Positions 43,450 to 53,060 of a stretch of 64,000 nucleotides of DNA are shown here, piece by piece; position 1 is the first letter of the stretch, and each line of letters opens with the position of its first letter. The notes below the pieces were generated by a model, which worked only from the letters and a program-made list of their open reading frames with translations, searched no databases and was not told the DNA's origin. The stretch is taken from positions 7,068,001 to 7,132,000 of the forward strand of contig NZ_CP059399.1 of NCBI RefSeq assembly GCF_013744875.1, written 5' to 3'. The stretch is from Nocardia huaxiensis (GTDB lineage: Bacteria > Actinomycetota > Actinomycetes > Mycobacteriales > Mycobacteriaceae). The position numbers and the translations under genes were made by a program.

Positions 43450-44376
43450 TCAGCTGTCGAGCAGGGTGACGCCCGGATGCTCTCGGCAGACCGCGCGGAT
43501 CACACGCAGCGCCTCGGCGATCACGGGATGCTCGTAGCCGCCCCGGCGGACCACGGTCAGGTGCCGGCGCATGGGAATCGGCTCGCCGTGTAGCGGCACC
43601 CGCACCACTGCCAACTCCGGCGGGATCATTCCCAGGCGCGAGATCAGGCTCACGCCGAAACCGTGCGCGACCATGGCGGCGACTCCGGTGAAATCGACTG
43701 CCTGCCCGGCGATTCGCGGGGTGAATCCGGCGGCGGCGCAGGCGGCCGACACCACCAGCCGGTGGGTGATGCGTTCGCGGCCGGTGATCCAGGGTTCGCC
43801 CGCCGCCTCACTCAAGGTGACGCCCGTGCGCCCGGCCAGCGGATGCCCCACGGGGACGACCAGATCCATGGGTTCGGCCAGCAGATTGCGCTGTTCGAAG
43901 CGCAGGTCGCCCGGGGCCGGGCTGCTGGGCGAGGGCAGGACGACGGCGATATCGCTGTCACCCGCCAGCAGCAGCTCGAAGCAGTGACTGGACTCGTCCT
44001 CGATGAGCTCGACAGTCAGCCCAGGATGCTGGTCGCGCAACCGGGCTGCGGCGGGCGCGATGAGGGCCGCCAGCGCGGTGGGCATGGAGCTGATGCGCAG
44101 CACCCCGGCCATCCCCGCACGGTGGGCAGCCAATTCGGCACGCGCACTCTCGGATTGGGCGAACAGCAGATCCGCGTGCCGCAACAGCGCGTGCGCGGCA
44201 TCGGTCAGCTTCACCCGCCTCCCCACCTGTTCCAACAGCTCCACATCGAGTTCCCGTGCCAGCGTGCGCAATTGCTGCGACACCGTGGACGGCGTGAGAT
44301 GCAGCGCACCCGCGGTGGCCGTAACCGTCCCCTGCTCGCGCAGCATCCGCAGAGTATGCAACCGAGGATCGATCAT
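43450..44376 (-). CDS. LysR family transcriptional regulator
   Basis: This 308-aa protein has an N-terminal winged HTH (LRMLREQGTVTATAGALHLTPSTVSQQLRTLARELDVELLEQVGRRVKLTDA) and a C-terminal substrate-binding fold with AGVLRISSMPTALAALIAPA and DIAVVLP. ATG 44376 gives the normal length. It is divergent from a small zinc-ribbon gene; targets and inducer are unknown. The amidohydrolase gene downstream on the same strand might be controlled by it, but that is only a proximity argument. Confidence 0.92.
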   Translation of the reverse strand: MIDPRLHTLRMLREQGTVTATAGALHLTPSTVSQQLRTLARELDVELLEQVGRRVKLTDAAHALLRHADLLFAQSESARAELAAHRAGMAGVLRISSMPTALAALIAPAAARLRDQHPGLTVELIEDESSHCFELLLAGDSDIAVVLPSPSSPAPGDLRFEQRNLLAEPMDLVVPVGHPLAGRTGVTLSEAAGEPWITGRERITHRLVVSAACAAAGFTPRIAGQAVDFTGVAAMVAHGFGVSLISRLGMIPPELAVVRVPLHGEPIPMRRHLTVVRRGGYEHPVIAEALRVIRAVCREHPGVTLLDS

Positions 44377-44449
44377 GCGACGTTCCCATACGATTCGCTG
44401 CGAAAATATTCGATGGACCCACCCTAATCCCGCTACCGACACTGGACCC

Positions 44450-44635
44450 ATGGCAGCGGACGAACAATGCGAACACTGCGGCTGGCCCACCGCCCGCCCA
44501 TTCCAAACGATTTCCCGCCACCCCACCTCGGAAGGCACGGTCACCTACACCCGCTGCGCCTGCGGCGCTCTGCGAGTAACCCTGTCCCCCACCGCCTTCG
44601 GCATCACCCGCACCATCCGCCGGAATCCCTCCTGA
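44450..44635 (+). CDS. Small zinc-ribbon-like protein
   Basis: This 61-aa protein has cysteines in CEHC (Cys7, Cys10) and CAC (Cys36, Cys38), which could form one four-cysteine zinc site. The remainder is basic. It is divergent from the LysR gene with 73 bp between starts, suggesting shared regulation. No family was recognised, and coding is supported by the Cys pattern and codon character rather than by homology. Confidence 0.6.
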   Translation: MAADEQCEHCGWPTARPFQTISRHPTSEGTVTYTRCACGALRVTLSPTAFGITRTIRRNPS

Positions 44636-44716
44636 GCACAACCCAGACATCGGCCCCGCAGGCTCCGGGGCTGAACGTCGGCGCGTAGGCGATGCATGAG
44701 CAGACCCCCGGTGCGA

Positions 44717-44911
44717 TCACGACTGTTCCAACCTGCGGGCTGGATGAACGTCGTAGCCGAGCCGGTCGGCGGGCCGCCGGATCTCGGCCTGGTCCCAGAG
44801 CTGAGCCATCCTGCATGACTCCACATAGACGCCTCCGGCGTTGCCGTCGCCGTAGTCGTTGGTCTCCAAGACCCCGCCGGGAAAGCTGTAAATCCTTCTG
44901 CGCCTGGTCAT
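44717..44911 (-). CDS. Unrecognised 64-aa protein
   Basis: The frame starts at ATG 44911 with AAGGGG about 5 nt upstream and encodes MTRRRRIYSFPGG to RRLEQS. The ATG overlaps the TGA of a preceding frame that ends NCFTTDKGLT, as in coupled genes. I see no known domain. It lies in a roughly 490-bp region (44636-45127) that otherwise has no clear gene. Confidence 0.4.
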   Translation of the reverse strand: MTRRRRIYSFPGGVLETNDYGDGNAGGVYVESCRMAQLWDQAEIRRPADRLGYDVHPARRLEQS

Positions 44912-45028
44912 GTCAGCCCCTTGTCGGTGGTGAAGCAGTTCGGGGCCGGGTCGGCCGCACCGGCTCCGAGCACCTGAGTCGAAGCTAGAGAGGAGGTGCG
45001 TCTACGGGCACGTAGTGTGCTCGACTTT

Positions 45029-45045
45029 GCTGAAAATCTTTCAGC
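45029..45045. promoter_or_regulatory. 17-bp palindromic operator upstream of the XRE cassette
   Basis: GCTGAAA and TTTCAGC form perfect 7-bp arms around a 3-nt centre. The site lies about 80-100 bp upstream of the amber-interrupted gene and the XRE regulator and near the divergent small ORF. Autoregulation by the XRE protein is the simplest inference. Confidence 0.5.
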
Positions 45046-45082
45046 TGCGCATAGTTCTGGGCAGACCGAGAGATCATGGGTT

Positions 45083-45104
45083 GTGCGCGGGAAAACTCGC
45101 GCAC
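45083..45104 (+). promoter_or_regulatory. Leader hairpin upstream of the amber-interrupted gene
   Basis: GTGCGCG (45083-45089) pairs with CGCGCAC (45098-45104) across an 8-nt loop. It lies 24 nt before ATG 45128 and just upstream of GAGGGGG, so it may affect translation or be a weak terminator. Confidence 0.35.
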
Positions 45105-45127
45105 ACCGTTGAAGAGGGGGCAGTACG

Positions 45128-45478
45128 ATGCGCCTTACATTCCTCGGCAGAGGCGGGTCGGACGTAGGACAGTGCCCGTCGCTGTACCTCACCGATCGCG
45201 ACACCTACCTGGTGCAGGGGTAGTGGACCGGAAAGCCTGAAATCGTCGAAATACCGCACTTGCTAACGGGGTTCGCTGAAGAAGACACGTTCATCGGTGC
45301 CACGATGTCCGATACCGGACGGGGCACCTTCACGCTGGCCGGGCACCTGGTGACCGACGCGGGGAAACCGGCCGGGCTGGCGGTAACCACGGATCCGGGC
45401 GTCGTAGCCTACTGCCACGGCGTACGCGAGCGGCTCTGGGCCGTTGCCATCCCATACGTCGAGTACGTCCACCGGTGA
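45128..45478 (+). pseudogene. Upstream partner of XRE/DUF5753 regulator, interrupted by in-frame TAG
   Basis: The frame starts at ATG 45128 after GAGGGGG and reads MRLTFLGRGGSDVGQCPSLYL, then LTDRDTYLVQG, then TAG at 45221-45223, and resumes in the same frame (WTGKPEIVEIPHLLTGF, then TFIGATMSDTGRGTFTLAG) to TGA 45478. Small proteins with TDRDTYVVQG-like sequence are commonly encoded next to DUF5753 regulators in actinomycetes. The last bases overlap the GTG of the regulator. Only the single amber prevents a 116-codon product; a shorter product from TTG 45260 is possible. Confidence 0.7.
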
Positions 45479-46308
45479 CGAACAACGTCTACGACGCACA
45501 GGAAGCTCTCGGGGCACGGCTGCGAGAGCTTCGCCGCAGGTCAGGGCTCACCGGCCGCGCGCTGGCAGGTGCGGCCGGCTGGCACGAATCGAAGGTCTCG
45601 AAAATCGAATACGGGCGCATCACGCCCACCGACGCCGATATCCGGGCCTACTGCGAACACACCGGGGCGGCCGATCAGCTCGCCGACCTGCTGGCCACCC
45701 TGCACACCATCGACGCCGCCTACGTCGAATGGCGGCGCATCCTCGGCACCGGCCTCCAACGTCGGCAGCAGAAGGCGCTGAGGCTGGAAGCCGAAGCGAC
45801 AGTGATCCGCGACTATCAGCCGCAGATAATCCCCGGCCTCCTGCAAACCGCGGAATACGCCGAGGCGAAACTACGGCGGGGCATGGAGTTTCACCAGGCC
45901 CCCGATGATCTGGACGCAGCGGTGAGCAAACGCATGGAACGGCAACGGATCCTCTACCAGCGTGACCACCGATTCCACTTCCTCATTGCCGAGCAGGCGC
46001 TCTACACCACCGTTGGCAGTGACGTGGTGATGCGCGGCCAACTCGACAGGCTGGCCGCCATCATCGGGATGCCTCGGGTGGCCCTCGGAATCGTTCCGGC
46101 CACCGCCGAGGCGCTCGTGGTCTCCACCAACTTCGCCATGTTCGACAACCGTCTCGTCATGGTCGAAGGGACAGCCGCAGAGCTGACCATCACCCAGCCG
46201 CGCGAGATCGCAACCTACGGCCGTGCGTTCAAAACCCTGGCGGGACAATCCGTTTCAGGTGAGATCGCCCGGAACCTGATCCGGGCGGCGTTGGAACGTC
46301 GCCGCTAG
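45475..46308 (+). CDS. XRE family regulator with DUF5753 domain (Scr1-type antitoxin-like)
   Basis: This 277-aa protein has an N-terminal HTH (GARLRELRRRSGLTGRALAGAAGWHESKVSKIEYG) and a C-terminal DUF5753 domain (YQPQIIPGLLQTAEYAEAKLRRG and FHFLIAEQALYTTVGS). These are the very numerous actinomycete regulators, some described as antitoxin-like. GTG 45475 overlaps the stop of the upstream interrupted gene as GTGA. A palindrome upstream of the cassette is its likely operator. Confidence 0.9.
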   Translation: MTNNVYDAQEALGARLRELRRRSGLTGRALAGAAGWHESKVSKIEYGRITPTDADIRAYCEHTGAADQLADLLATLHTIDAAYVEWRRILGTGLQRRQQKALRLEAEATVIRDYQPQIIPGLLQTAEYAEAKLRRGMEFHQAPDDLDAAVSKRMERQRILYQRDHRFHFLIAEQALYTTVGSDVVMRGQLDRLAAIIGMPRVALGIVPATAEALVVSTNFAMFDNRLVMVEGTAAELTITQPREIATYGRAFKTLAGQSVSGEIARNLIRAALERRR

Positions 46309-46318
46309 AACAGAGATC

Positions 46319-46344
46319 GGCCCCGTCGCGAGTGCGACGGGGCC
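46319..46344. terminator. Bidirectional terminator between XRE gene and ffh
   Basis: GGCCCCGTCGC (46319-46329) and GCGACGGGGCC (46334-46344) are an 11-bp perfect stem with a 4-nt loop. It lies just after the XRE stop and 23 bp before the ffh stop. Confidence 0.8.
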
Positions 46345-46366
46345 GCTTCCGTACCCCTCGGGGGTC

Positions 46367-47932
46367 CTAATTCTTCGGGAAGTTCAGCTTGGAGAGGTCG
46401 AAACCTTCCAGGCCGGGGGGCAGTTCGTTGAGGCCGGCGGGGAGGTTGGAGAGGTCGGGCATGCCGCCCATACCGGGCATACCCGGCATGCCGGGGAAGC
46501 CGCCGCGCACCTTCGGCGGGGTGGGGCCGCGGCCGCCCTTCTTGCCCTTTTTGCCTTTGCCCTTGCCCTTGTTGCGGCCACCGGCGCCGGGGAGGCCGAA
46601 CTGGCGGCTCATGGCGCCCATCATCTTCTTCGCCTCGAAGAAACGATCGACGAGCTGGTTGACGTCGGTGACCGTGACGCCGGAGCCGTTGGCGATGCGC
46701 AGGCGGCGGGAGGCGTTGATGATCTTGGGGTTGGCGCGTTCGGCGGGGGTCATGCCGCGGATGATGGCCTGGACCCGGTCGAGTTGTTTGTCGTCGACCT
46801 GGGCGAGGACGTCCTTCATCTGGCCGGCGCCCGGCAGCATGCCGAGCAGGTTGCCGATGGGGCCCATCTTGCGGATGGCGAGCATCTGCTCGAGGAAGTC
46901 CTCCAACGTCAGTTCGCCGGAGCCGATCTTGCGGGCGGCTTCCTCGGCCTGCTTGGCGTCGTAGACCTGTTCGGCCTGCTCGATGAGCGAGAGCAGGTCG
47001 CCCATGCCAAGGATGCGGGAGGCCATGCGGTCGGGGTGGAAGACGTCGAAGTCCTCGAGCTTTTCGCCGGTGGAGGCAAAAAGGATGGGCTGGCCGGTGA
47101 TTTCACGCACCGACAGCGCCGCGCCACCGCGGGCGTCGCCGTCGAGCTTGGTGAGCACGACACCGGTGAAGCCGACGCCGTCGCGGAAGGCCTGCGCGGT
47201 GGCGACCGCGTCCTGGCCGATCATGGCGTCGAGGACGAACAGGATCTCGTCGGGCTGCACGGCGTCGCGGATGCCCGCGGCCTGGCCCATGAGTTCGGCG
47301 TCGATGCCGAGGCGGCCGGCGGTGTCGACGATGACCACGTCGTACTGCTTCTGCTTGGCCTCGGCGATACCGGCCTGCGCCACGTTCACCGGATCAGCCG
47401 CGGAGATGCCGAGCGGGTTGTCGCCGCCGCCGATGGAGGTGCCCGGGTGCGGGGCGAACACCGGCACGTCGGCGCGCTCGCCGACCACCTGAAGCTGGGT
47501 TACCGCGCCCGGGCGCTGGAGGTCGCAGGCGACCAGCAGCGGCTGATGTCCTTGGCCCTTCAGCCATTTGGCGAGCTTGCCCGCGAGGGTGGTCTTACCG
47601 GCACCCTGCAGACCGGCCAGCATGATGACGGTGGGCGGGTTCTTGGCGTACTGGAGGCGGCGGGTCTCGCCGCCGAGGATGCCGATCAGCTCCTCGTTGA
47701 CGATCTTCACGACCTGCTGGGCCGGGTTCAGCGCCGCGGAGACCTCGGCGCCCTTGGCGCGCTCCTTGATCTTGGCGATGAAGCTGCGCACCACCGGCAG
47801 CGCCACGTCGGCCTCGAGCAGGGCCAGCCGGATCTCGCGCGCGGTCGCGTCGATATCGGCCGGTGACAGGCGCCCCTTGCCGCGCAGATCCTTGAGGGCA
47901 CCGGTCAACCGGTCGGAAAGGGATTCGAACAC
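46367..47932 (-). CDS. ffh: Signal recognition particle protein Ffh
   Basis: This 521-aa protein has the N domain, then the SRP GTPase with GLQGAGKTTLAGKLAKWL, DTAGRLGID and TKLDGDARGG, and the methionine-rich M domain (FLEQMLAIRKMGPIGNLLGM). A Lys/Gly-rich stretch and a Gly/Met-rich C-terminal tail (PGMPGMPGMGGMPD) follow. It binds 4.5S RNA and signal sequences and docks with FtsY, whose gene is in this window at 53061. Confidence 0.98.
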   Translation of the reverse strand: MFESLSDRLTGALKDLRGKGRLSPADIDATAREIRLALLEADVALPVVRSFIAKIKERAKGAEVSAALNPAQQVVKIVNEELIGILGGETRRLQYAKNPPTVIMLAGLQGAGKTTLAGKLAKWLKGQGHQPLLVACDLQRPGAVTQLQVVGERADVPVFAPHPGTSIGGGDNPLGISAADPVNVAQAGIAEAKQKQYDVVIVDTAGRLGIDAELMGQAAGIRDAVQPDEILFVLDAMIGQDAVATAQAFRDGVGFTGVVLTKLDGDARGGAALSVREITGQPILFASTGEKLEDFDVFHPDRMASRILGMGDLLSLIEQAEQVYDAKQAEEAARKIGSGELTLEDFLEQMLAIRKMGPIGNLLGMLPGAGQMKDVLAQVDDKQLDRVQAIIRGMTPAERANPKIINASRRLRIANGSGVTVTDVNQLVDRFFEAKKMMGAMSRQFGLPGAGGRNKGKGKGKKGKKGGRGPTPPKVRGGFPGMPGMPGMGGMPDLSNLPAGLNELPPGLEGFDLSKLNFPKN

Positions 47933-48028
47933 CGATCGCGCTCCTGATCTCGAGGGACGTCACACTCGAATACCAGGGTAGTGGGCGTGCCGAAGTGATG
48001 AGACACAGGCCAAGGGAGGGGATGGTTT

Positions 48029-48331
48029 TCAGTCGAGACCGGGGCGGCGGGGCCTGCGCAGGTCGTGCTTCTCGGTGCGGACCATGCCGACGGCTTCGCG
48101 AGCGGTGAGGCCCAGGCCCAGCGCCAGGCCGTCGAGCATGACCCATTCGGCGTCGCTGGGGGTGTGATCGGCGACGGTCGAGGCGATCGTCATGGCGGTG
48201 ACCGCCTGCTGACCGGATAGGGTGCGGCCGGGCAACCAGGAGACGACCCAGCGGTCGCCGCCCACGCAGCGGGCGATGTGCTGGGTCGAATCGCTCGTCA
48301 TCATTGACGCGGAGACCACTTCAATTGCCAC
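48029..48331 (-). CDS. Conserved hypothetical protein
   Basis: This 100-aa protein contains GDRWVVSWLPGRTLSGQQAVTAMTIA and a helical C-terminal half with a basic end (EKHDLRRPRRPGLD). I recognise no domain. GTG 48331 has GAGGGGAG about 8 nt upstream. It lies between glnD and ffh on the same strand, with over 90 bp on each side. Confidence 0.7.
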   Translation of the reverse strand: MAIEVVSASMMTSDSTQHIARCVGGDRWVVSWLPGRTLSGQQAVTAMTIASTVADHTPSDAEWVMLDGLALGLGLTAREAVGMVRTEKHDLRRPRRPGLD

Positions 48332-48487
48332 CGAACCACTCCCCTCGTGCTCGCGACAGCATGGGCTGAAGCGAATCGTAGAGTGTGGCGCCGGTCACCT
48401 GATCGGTATTTCAGCAAATTGCTCGCAACAATCGGATTAACTGGCAAACGTACGGTTTGCCAGTTAATCCCGCTTCCTGGCGATCGG

Positions 48488-51061
48488 TCAGAAAACCCTG
48501 GTTGATCCGTTTTCTGTGTCCGATTCGGGAGTTTTCTTCGGTAGTTGCGGTGGTACCACAGCCAGCAGGGCCGCCTCGATTTCGGCGCGTCGCTGCGGTG
48601 TGTCGGAAGCGCCGAGATCGAGGGAAAAGGTGTCATCGACCGCGGAACCGCGGGTCGTGACTTTCGCCCAGCACACATTCACCCCGGAATCGGACAGCGC
48701 TTTGGCCAATCGGCTGAGCAATCCGATCCGATCCTCGGCCCGCAATTCCAGCAGCACCCGGCCCGGTTCGGCCGTTTCGTGCCAGAGAATCCGCGGCTGC
48801 GCCTGCGCGAACGGACTCGGCTGCGTACCGCCCGCCTCGCGTTCCTTGCGCGCCAGCACCGCCACCAGATCCAGATCGCCATTGATGGCCCGGATCAATT
48901 CCTGGCGCAGCAGACCCGGATCCGGCGGATTACCGAAACGCGGCACGACCGTGAACGTATCGATGGCCGATTTCCCGACACTCGCGAGATCGGCCGAGAG
49001 CACCCGCAGCGAATGCAGCGCCAGCACGCCCGCCGCATCCGACAGCAGCCCCGGATGGTCGGGCGCGACCACGGTCACGATATGGGTGTAGCGGCCCTCA
49101 CCGTGCCGCAATTCCACATGCACCCCACCGGCCTCGGCCCGCTGCCGCAATTCGTCCGGAATCGGTTCGGGCTGCGGCGCTTCCCCGCCCGCCATGGCAA
49201 TCCGGCAGCGACGCACCAGATCCCCGATGAGCGAGGCCTTCCAGTCGTTCCACACACCCGGACCCGTTGCGAGGGAATCGGCTTCGGCCAGCGCGTGCAG
49301 CAGTTCGAGGAGTTCGGCATTGCCGTCGAGCGCGTCGACCACCATCTTCACGGTGTCCGGATCGGCGAGATCGCGGCGCGTCGCGGTGTCGGGCAACAGC
49401 AGATGATGCCGCACCATGGCCGACAGCGTCTGCACATCCGAGGGCCACAGCCCCAGCCGCCGCCCGATGGACGTGGCCAGTTCCGCACCGACCACGCTGT
49501 GATCCTCCGTGCGCCCCTTGCCGATATCGTGCAGCAGCGACCCGATGAGCAGCAGGTCCGGCCGTGCGACCCGGGTGGACAGCGCACTGGCCTGCGCGAC
49601 CGCCTCCATGAGATGGCGGTCCACGGTCCAGGTGTGCATGGCATCGCGCGGCGGCAGGTCGCGCACCACGCCCCACTCCGGAAACAGCCTGCCCCACAGA
49701 CCCGTTCGATCCAGCGCCTCGATGGCGTCGATGGTGCCGCGGCCCGCGCCCAGCAGCACCAGCAGATCGTTGAGCGCCTCCTTGGGCCACGGCTCGCGCA
49801 GCTCGGGCGCGTCCTCGGAGAGCCGGTTCAACGTCGTCGCCGACATGGGCAATCCGGTCTGCGCCGAGGCCGCGGCCACGCGCAGGATCAGCCCGGGATC
49901 GCGCTGCGGGCGGGCATCGCGCGCCAGCACCACCTCACCGGAGTGCTCGACCACCCCCTCATCGAGTGGTCGTCGCACCGGGACGCGGCGCAGTCGTGCG
50001 AGCCCGCGCCGCGGCAGCGCGTTGGCAGCGGTACGCAGCCCGACATCCACCGAATAGCTGACCGTGCGCGCCGCATCGCTCAGAGTGCGGGCCAGATCGA
50101 ACCGGTCGCCTATGCGCAGCGCGGCCCCGATCTCGTCGGCGTCCTGGGCGCGCAGCTGATCCCGCGCGCGTCCGGCCACCCGATGCAGTTCGGTGCGCAC
50201 GTCCAGCAGCCGGCGATGCGCCTGCTTCAGCCCGCCGCCGGGCACATCCGGACCGAGCCCCGGCATGGCGTCGGTCAGCTGTGCGATGGCGAGGGCGTCG
50301 AGCAGTTGGATGTCGCGCAGCCCGCCGCGCCCGGCCTTCAGATCGGGTTCGGCGCGGTGCGCGATCTCTCCGCTTCGCCGCCAGCGGGTTTCGGCCTGCG
50401 CGATGAGTTCGTCGAAGCGGGACCGGATTCCGGACCGCCAGTCCCGGCGCACGCCGCTGATCAGCAGATTGCTCAGGCCCTCATCGCCGACGATGCGCCG
50501 GGCCTCGAGCATGCCGAGGGCGGCGGTCAGATCGTCGGAGGCGACGCGCAGGGCCTGCGGCACCGTGCGCACGCTGTGATCGAGTTTGATGTGCGCGTCC
50601 CACAGCGGATACCAGAGCTGATCGGCGACCTCGGCGACCTTGGCGGGGTCGACGTCGTCGTAGAGCAGCACCAGATCCAGGTCGGAGTAGGGCAGCATCT
50701 CGCGGCGGCCCAGACCGCCCACCGCGACAATGGCCAGACCGCTGTCGGCGGTGATGCCGACCTCGTGGCCCTTGGTGGTCAGCCACAGCTCGTAGAGGTC
50801 CACCAGCGCCTGCCGCAGCGCCTCCGGCTCGAGCCGGGAGGACTTGCCGTTGGCATTGTGGTCGGCGATCAGCTGGTTGCGGGCCCGGACCAGATCCGAA
50901 GCGCCATTGGAGACCTTCTCCCCGGCTTTCTCGTCGCGCTGCTGCTGGAATCCCACACCAACCCACCACCAATCTTGATTCAGTTCGTCGGTCCCCGCTG
51001 CGGCGGAACCTGTCGGCGCCGAATTCGGATCGGCGCCTGGTCTTTCCGAGCGGGTCCCCAC
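48488..51061 (-). CDS. glnD: PII protein uridylyl/adenylyltransferase
   Basis: This 857-aa protein has the GlnD order: nucleotidyltransferase domain ([23 protein letters not shown]), helical PII-UT region ([17 protein letters not shown]), HD domain ([24 protein letters not shown]) and two C-terminal ACT domains ([24 protein letters not shown] and [20 protein letters not shown]). It modifies PII in response to nitrogen status; in actinomycetes the modification is usually adenylylation. GTG 51061 gives the longest reading, but the family's homology begins near [12 protein letters not shown], so the true start may lie further in. Confidence 0.95.
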   Translation of the reverse strand: MGTRSERPGADPNSAPTGSAAAGTDELNQDWWWVGVGFQQQRDEKAGEKVSNGASDLVRARNQLIADHNANGKSSRLEPEALRQALVDLYELWLTTKGHEVGITADSGLAIVAVGGLGRREMLPYSDLDLVLLYDDVDPAKVAEVADQLWYPLWDAHIKLDHSVRTVPQALRVASDDLTAALGMLEARRIVGDEGLSNLLISGVRRDWRSGIRSRFDELIAQAETRWRRSGEIAHRAEPDLKAGRGGLRDIQLLDALAIAQLTDAMPGLGPDVPGGGLKQAHRRLLDVRTELHRVAGRARDQLRAQDADEIGAALRIGDRFDLARTLSDAARTVSYSVDVGLRTAANALPRRGLARLRRVPVRRPLDEGVVEHSGEVVLARDARPQRDPGLILRVAAASAQTGLPMSATTLNRLSEDAPELREPWPKEALNDLLVLLGAGRGTIDAIEALDRTGLWGRLFPEWGVVRDLPPRDAMHTWTVDRHLMEAVAQASALSTRVARPDLLLIGSLLHDIGKGRTEDHSVVGAELATSIGRRLGLWPSDVQTLSAMVRHHLLLPDTATRRDLADPDTVKMVVDALDGNAELLELLHALAEADSLATGPGVWNDWKASLIGDLVRRCRIAMAGGEAPQPEPIPDELRQRAEAGGVHVELRHGEGRYTHIVTVVAPDHPGLLSDAAGVLALHSLRVLSADLASVGKSAIDTFTVVPRFGNPPDPGLLRQELIRAINGDLDLVAVLARKEREAGGTQPSPFAQAQPRILWHETAEPGRVLLELRAEDRIGLLSRLAKALSDSGVNVCWAKVTTRGSAVDDTFSLDLGASDTPQRRAEIEAALLAVVPPQLPKKTPESDTENGSTRVF

Positions 51062-51066
51062 ACGGG

Positions 51067-51114
51067 GGCGGCCCCCTCCCGCCGGTCGTTGTCTCCGGAG
51101 GGAGCGGGGCCGCC
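51067..51114 (-). terminator. Terminator or attenuator hairpin after glnB
   Basis: A long GC-rich stem pairs 51067-51080 with 51100-51114 with one bulged base and a roughly 19-nt loop. It lies between the glnB stop (51131) and glnD, and may lower glnD transcription relative to amtB-glnB. Confidence 0.65.
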
Positions 51115-51130
51115 GCTCGTCAGTACCTCT

Positions 51131-51472
<342 letters not shown>

Positions 51473-52843
51473 TCATGCCTCCTTGACGAGGGCGGTCCGT
51501 GCCGATCCACCCACAGCAGCGAAATCGTATGCCGTTTCCGCGTGCTCGGACTCGTCCAAGCCCACGAACTCGGCTTCTTCGTCCGCCCGGAGACCGATGG
51601 TGAACTTGATGGCGAGGGCGATGATGAGAGTGGCGACACCCGAGAAGGCAAGTACCGCACCGGCTCCCACGGCCTGCTTGATCAGCTGATCCGCGCCGCC
51701 GCCGTAGAACAGGCCCTTGATTCCCATGAGGGCCGGGGTCGGCGCCTCGGGCGCGGCAACCAGGCCGACCATCAGGGTGCCGACGATACCGCCGACCAGG
51801 TGGACGCCGACCACGTCGAGCGAGTCGTCGAAGCCGAACTTGAACTTCAGGCCCACGGCCAGGGCGCACAGCGCACCCGAGACGATGCCGATGGCCAGCG
51901 CGCCGATCACGTTCACCGAGGAACAGGCCGGGGTGATGGCGACCAGACCGGCCACGATGCCCGAGGCCGCGCCGAGGGAGGTGGCGTGCCCGTCACGGAG
52001 CTTCTCGACGAAGAGCCAGGCCAGCATGGCGGCGGCGGTGGCGATGGCGGTCGTCAGGAAGGTAGCGCCGGCAATGCCGTTGGAGCCCACGGCCGAACCG
52101 GCGTTGAAGCCGAACCAGCCGAACCACAGCAGGCCCGCGCCGAGCATGACGAAGGGCAGGTTGTGCGGGCGCATCGGGGTCTGCGGCCAGCCCTTGCGCT
52201 TGCCGAGCACGATGGCCAGAACCAGGCCGGCGATACCGGCGTTGATGTGCACGGCGGTGCCACCGGCGAAGTCGATGGCGTCGAGCTTGTTGGCGATCCA
52301 GCCGCCGGTCTCGGCGGTGATGCCGTCGAAGGCGAAGACCCAGTGCGAGACCGGGAAGTAGACGACGGTGACCCACACGGCGGTGAACAGCAGCCAGGCG
52401 CCGAACTTCAGGCGGTCGGCCACCGCGCCCGAGATCAGCGCGACCGTGATGATCGCGAACATGAGTTGGAAGGCGACGAACACCGTCAGCGGGATCGTGC
52501 CCGCCAGCGGGATTCCGGCCGGGGTGGTCACCCCGGCGTCGTCGGTGCTGGCCAGGTACGTGCCGCCGAAGACGTCCTTCAGGCCGAAGTACTGGGCGGG
52601 GTCACCGAACAGGTTGCCCTTGTCCTCGCCGAACGCGATCGAGAAGCCGTACAGCGCCCAGAGGACGCCGACGACGCCCATCGCGCTGATGCTCATCATG
52701 ATCATGTTCAGCACGTTCTTCGAGCGGACCATGCCGCCGTAGAAGAACGCCAGACCGGGTGTCATCAAAAGCACGAGTGCTGAACTGGTCAGCATCCATG
52801 CGGTGTCGCCGGCGTCAGGTGCGCCGATTACGGGAAAGGCCAC
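51473..52843 (-). CDS. amtB: Ammonium transporter
   Basis: This 456-aa protein has about eleven helices and the Amt signatures: DTAWMLTSSALVLLMTPGLAFFYGGMVRSKNVLN, HWVFAFDGI, AGGTAVHINAGIAGLVLAIVLG and VDVVGVHLVGGIVGT-like segment. The twin histidine region (VHINAG, VHLVGG) is present. GTG 52843 has AGGAGG about 8 nt upstream. It heads the amtB-glnB-glnD operon, and nested palindromes lie 75-120 bp upstream. Confidence 0.97.
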   Translation of the reverse strand: MAFPVIGAPDAGDTAWMLTSSALVLLMTPGLAFFYGGMVRSKNVLNMIMMSISAMGVVGVLWALYGFSIAFGEDKGNLFGDPAQYFGLKDVFGGTYLASTDDAGVTTPAGIPLAGTIPLTVFVAFQLMFAIITVALISGAVADRLKFGAWLLFTAVWVTVVYFPVSHWVFAFDGITAETGGWIANKLDAIDFAGGTAVHINAGIAGLVLAIVLGKRKGWPQTPMRPHNLPFVMLGAGLLWFGWFGFNAGSAVGSNGIAGATFLTTAIATAAAMLAWLFVEKLRDGHATSLGAASGIVAGLVAITPACSSVNVIGALAIGIVSGALCALAVGLKFKFGFDDSLDVVGVHLVGGIVGTLMVGLVAAPEAPTPALMGIKGLFYGGGADQLIKQAVGAGAVLAFSGVATLIIALAIKFTIGLRADEEAEFVGLDESEHAETAYDFAAVGGSARTALVKEA

Positions 52844-52916
52844 CGCAATTTCCTCCTCATCATCGGGCTCCGCCAGCAAGCGGCGAACGAGCCTGCAATG
52901 AGGTTCGCCAGTCGGT

Positions 52917-52963
52917 GTTTCATCCGTGAGCCTGCGGCGTTTCACCTAGGTGAACGGATGAAC
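52917..52963. promoter_or_regulatory. Nested palindromes upstream of amtB
   Basis: TTCACCTAGGTGAA (52941-52954) is a perfect 14-bp palindrome. Outer arms TTCATCCGT (52919-52927) and ACGGATGAA (52954-52962) are perfect 9-bp complements that nearly enclose it. The location upstream of the ammonium transporter suggests a nitrogen-responsive regulator site. I cannot match a known GlnR or AmtR box with confidence. Confidence 0.5.
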
Positions 52964-53060
52964 CAGCTCTGTTTCGGTCGCGTTGCCGGGATCGCACCTC
53001 TGTTACGAGCAGATTGTGAGGATGATATTGGTTTGTCCGGTCTGCGCAGGTTAGGCGCGA

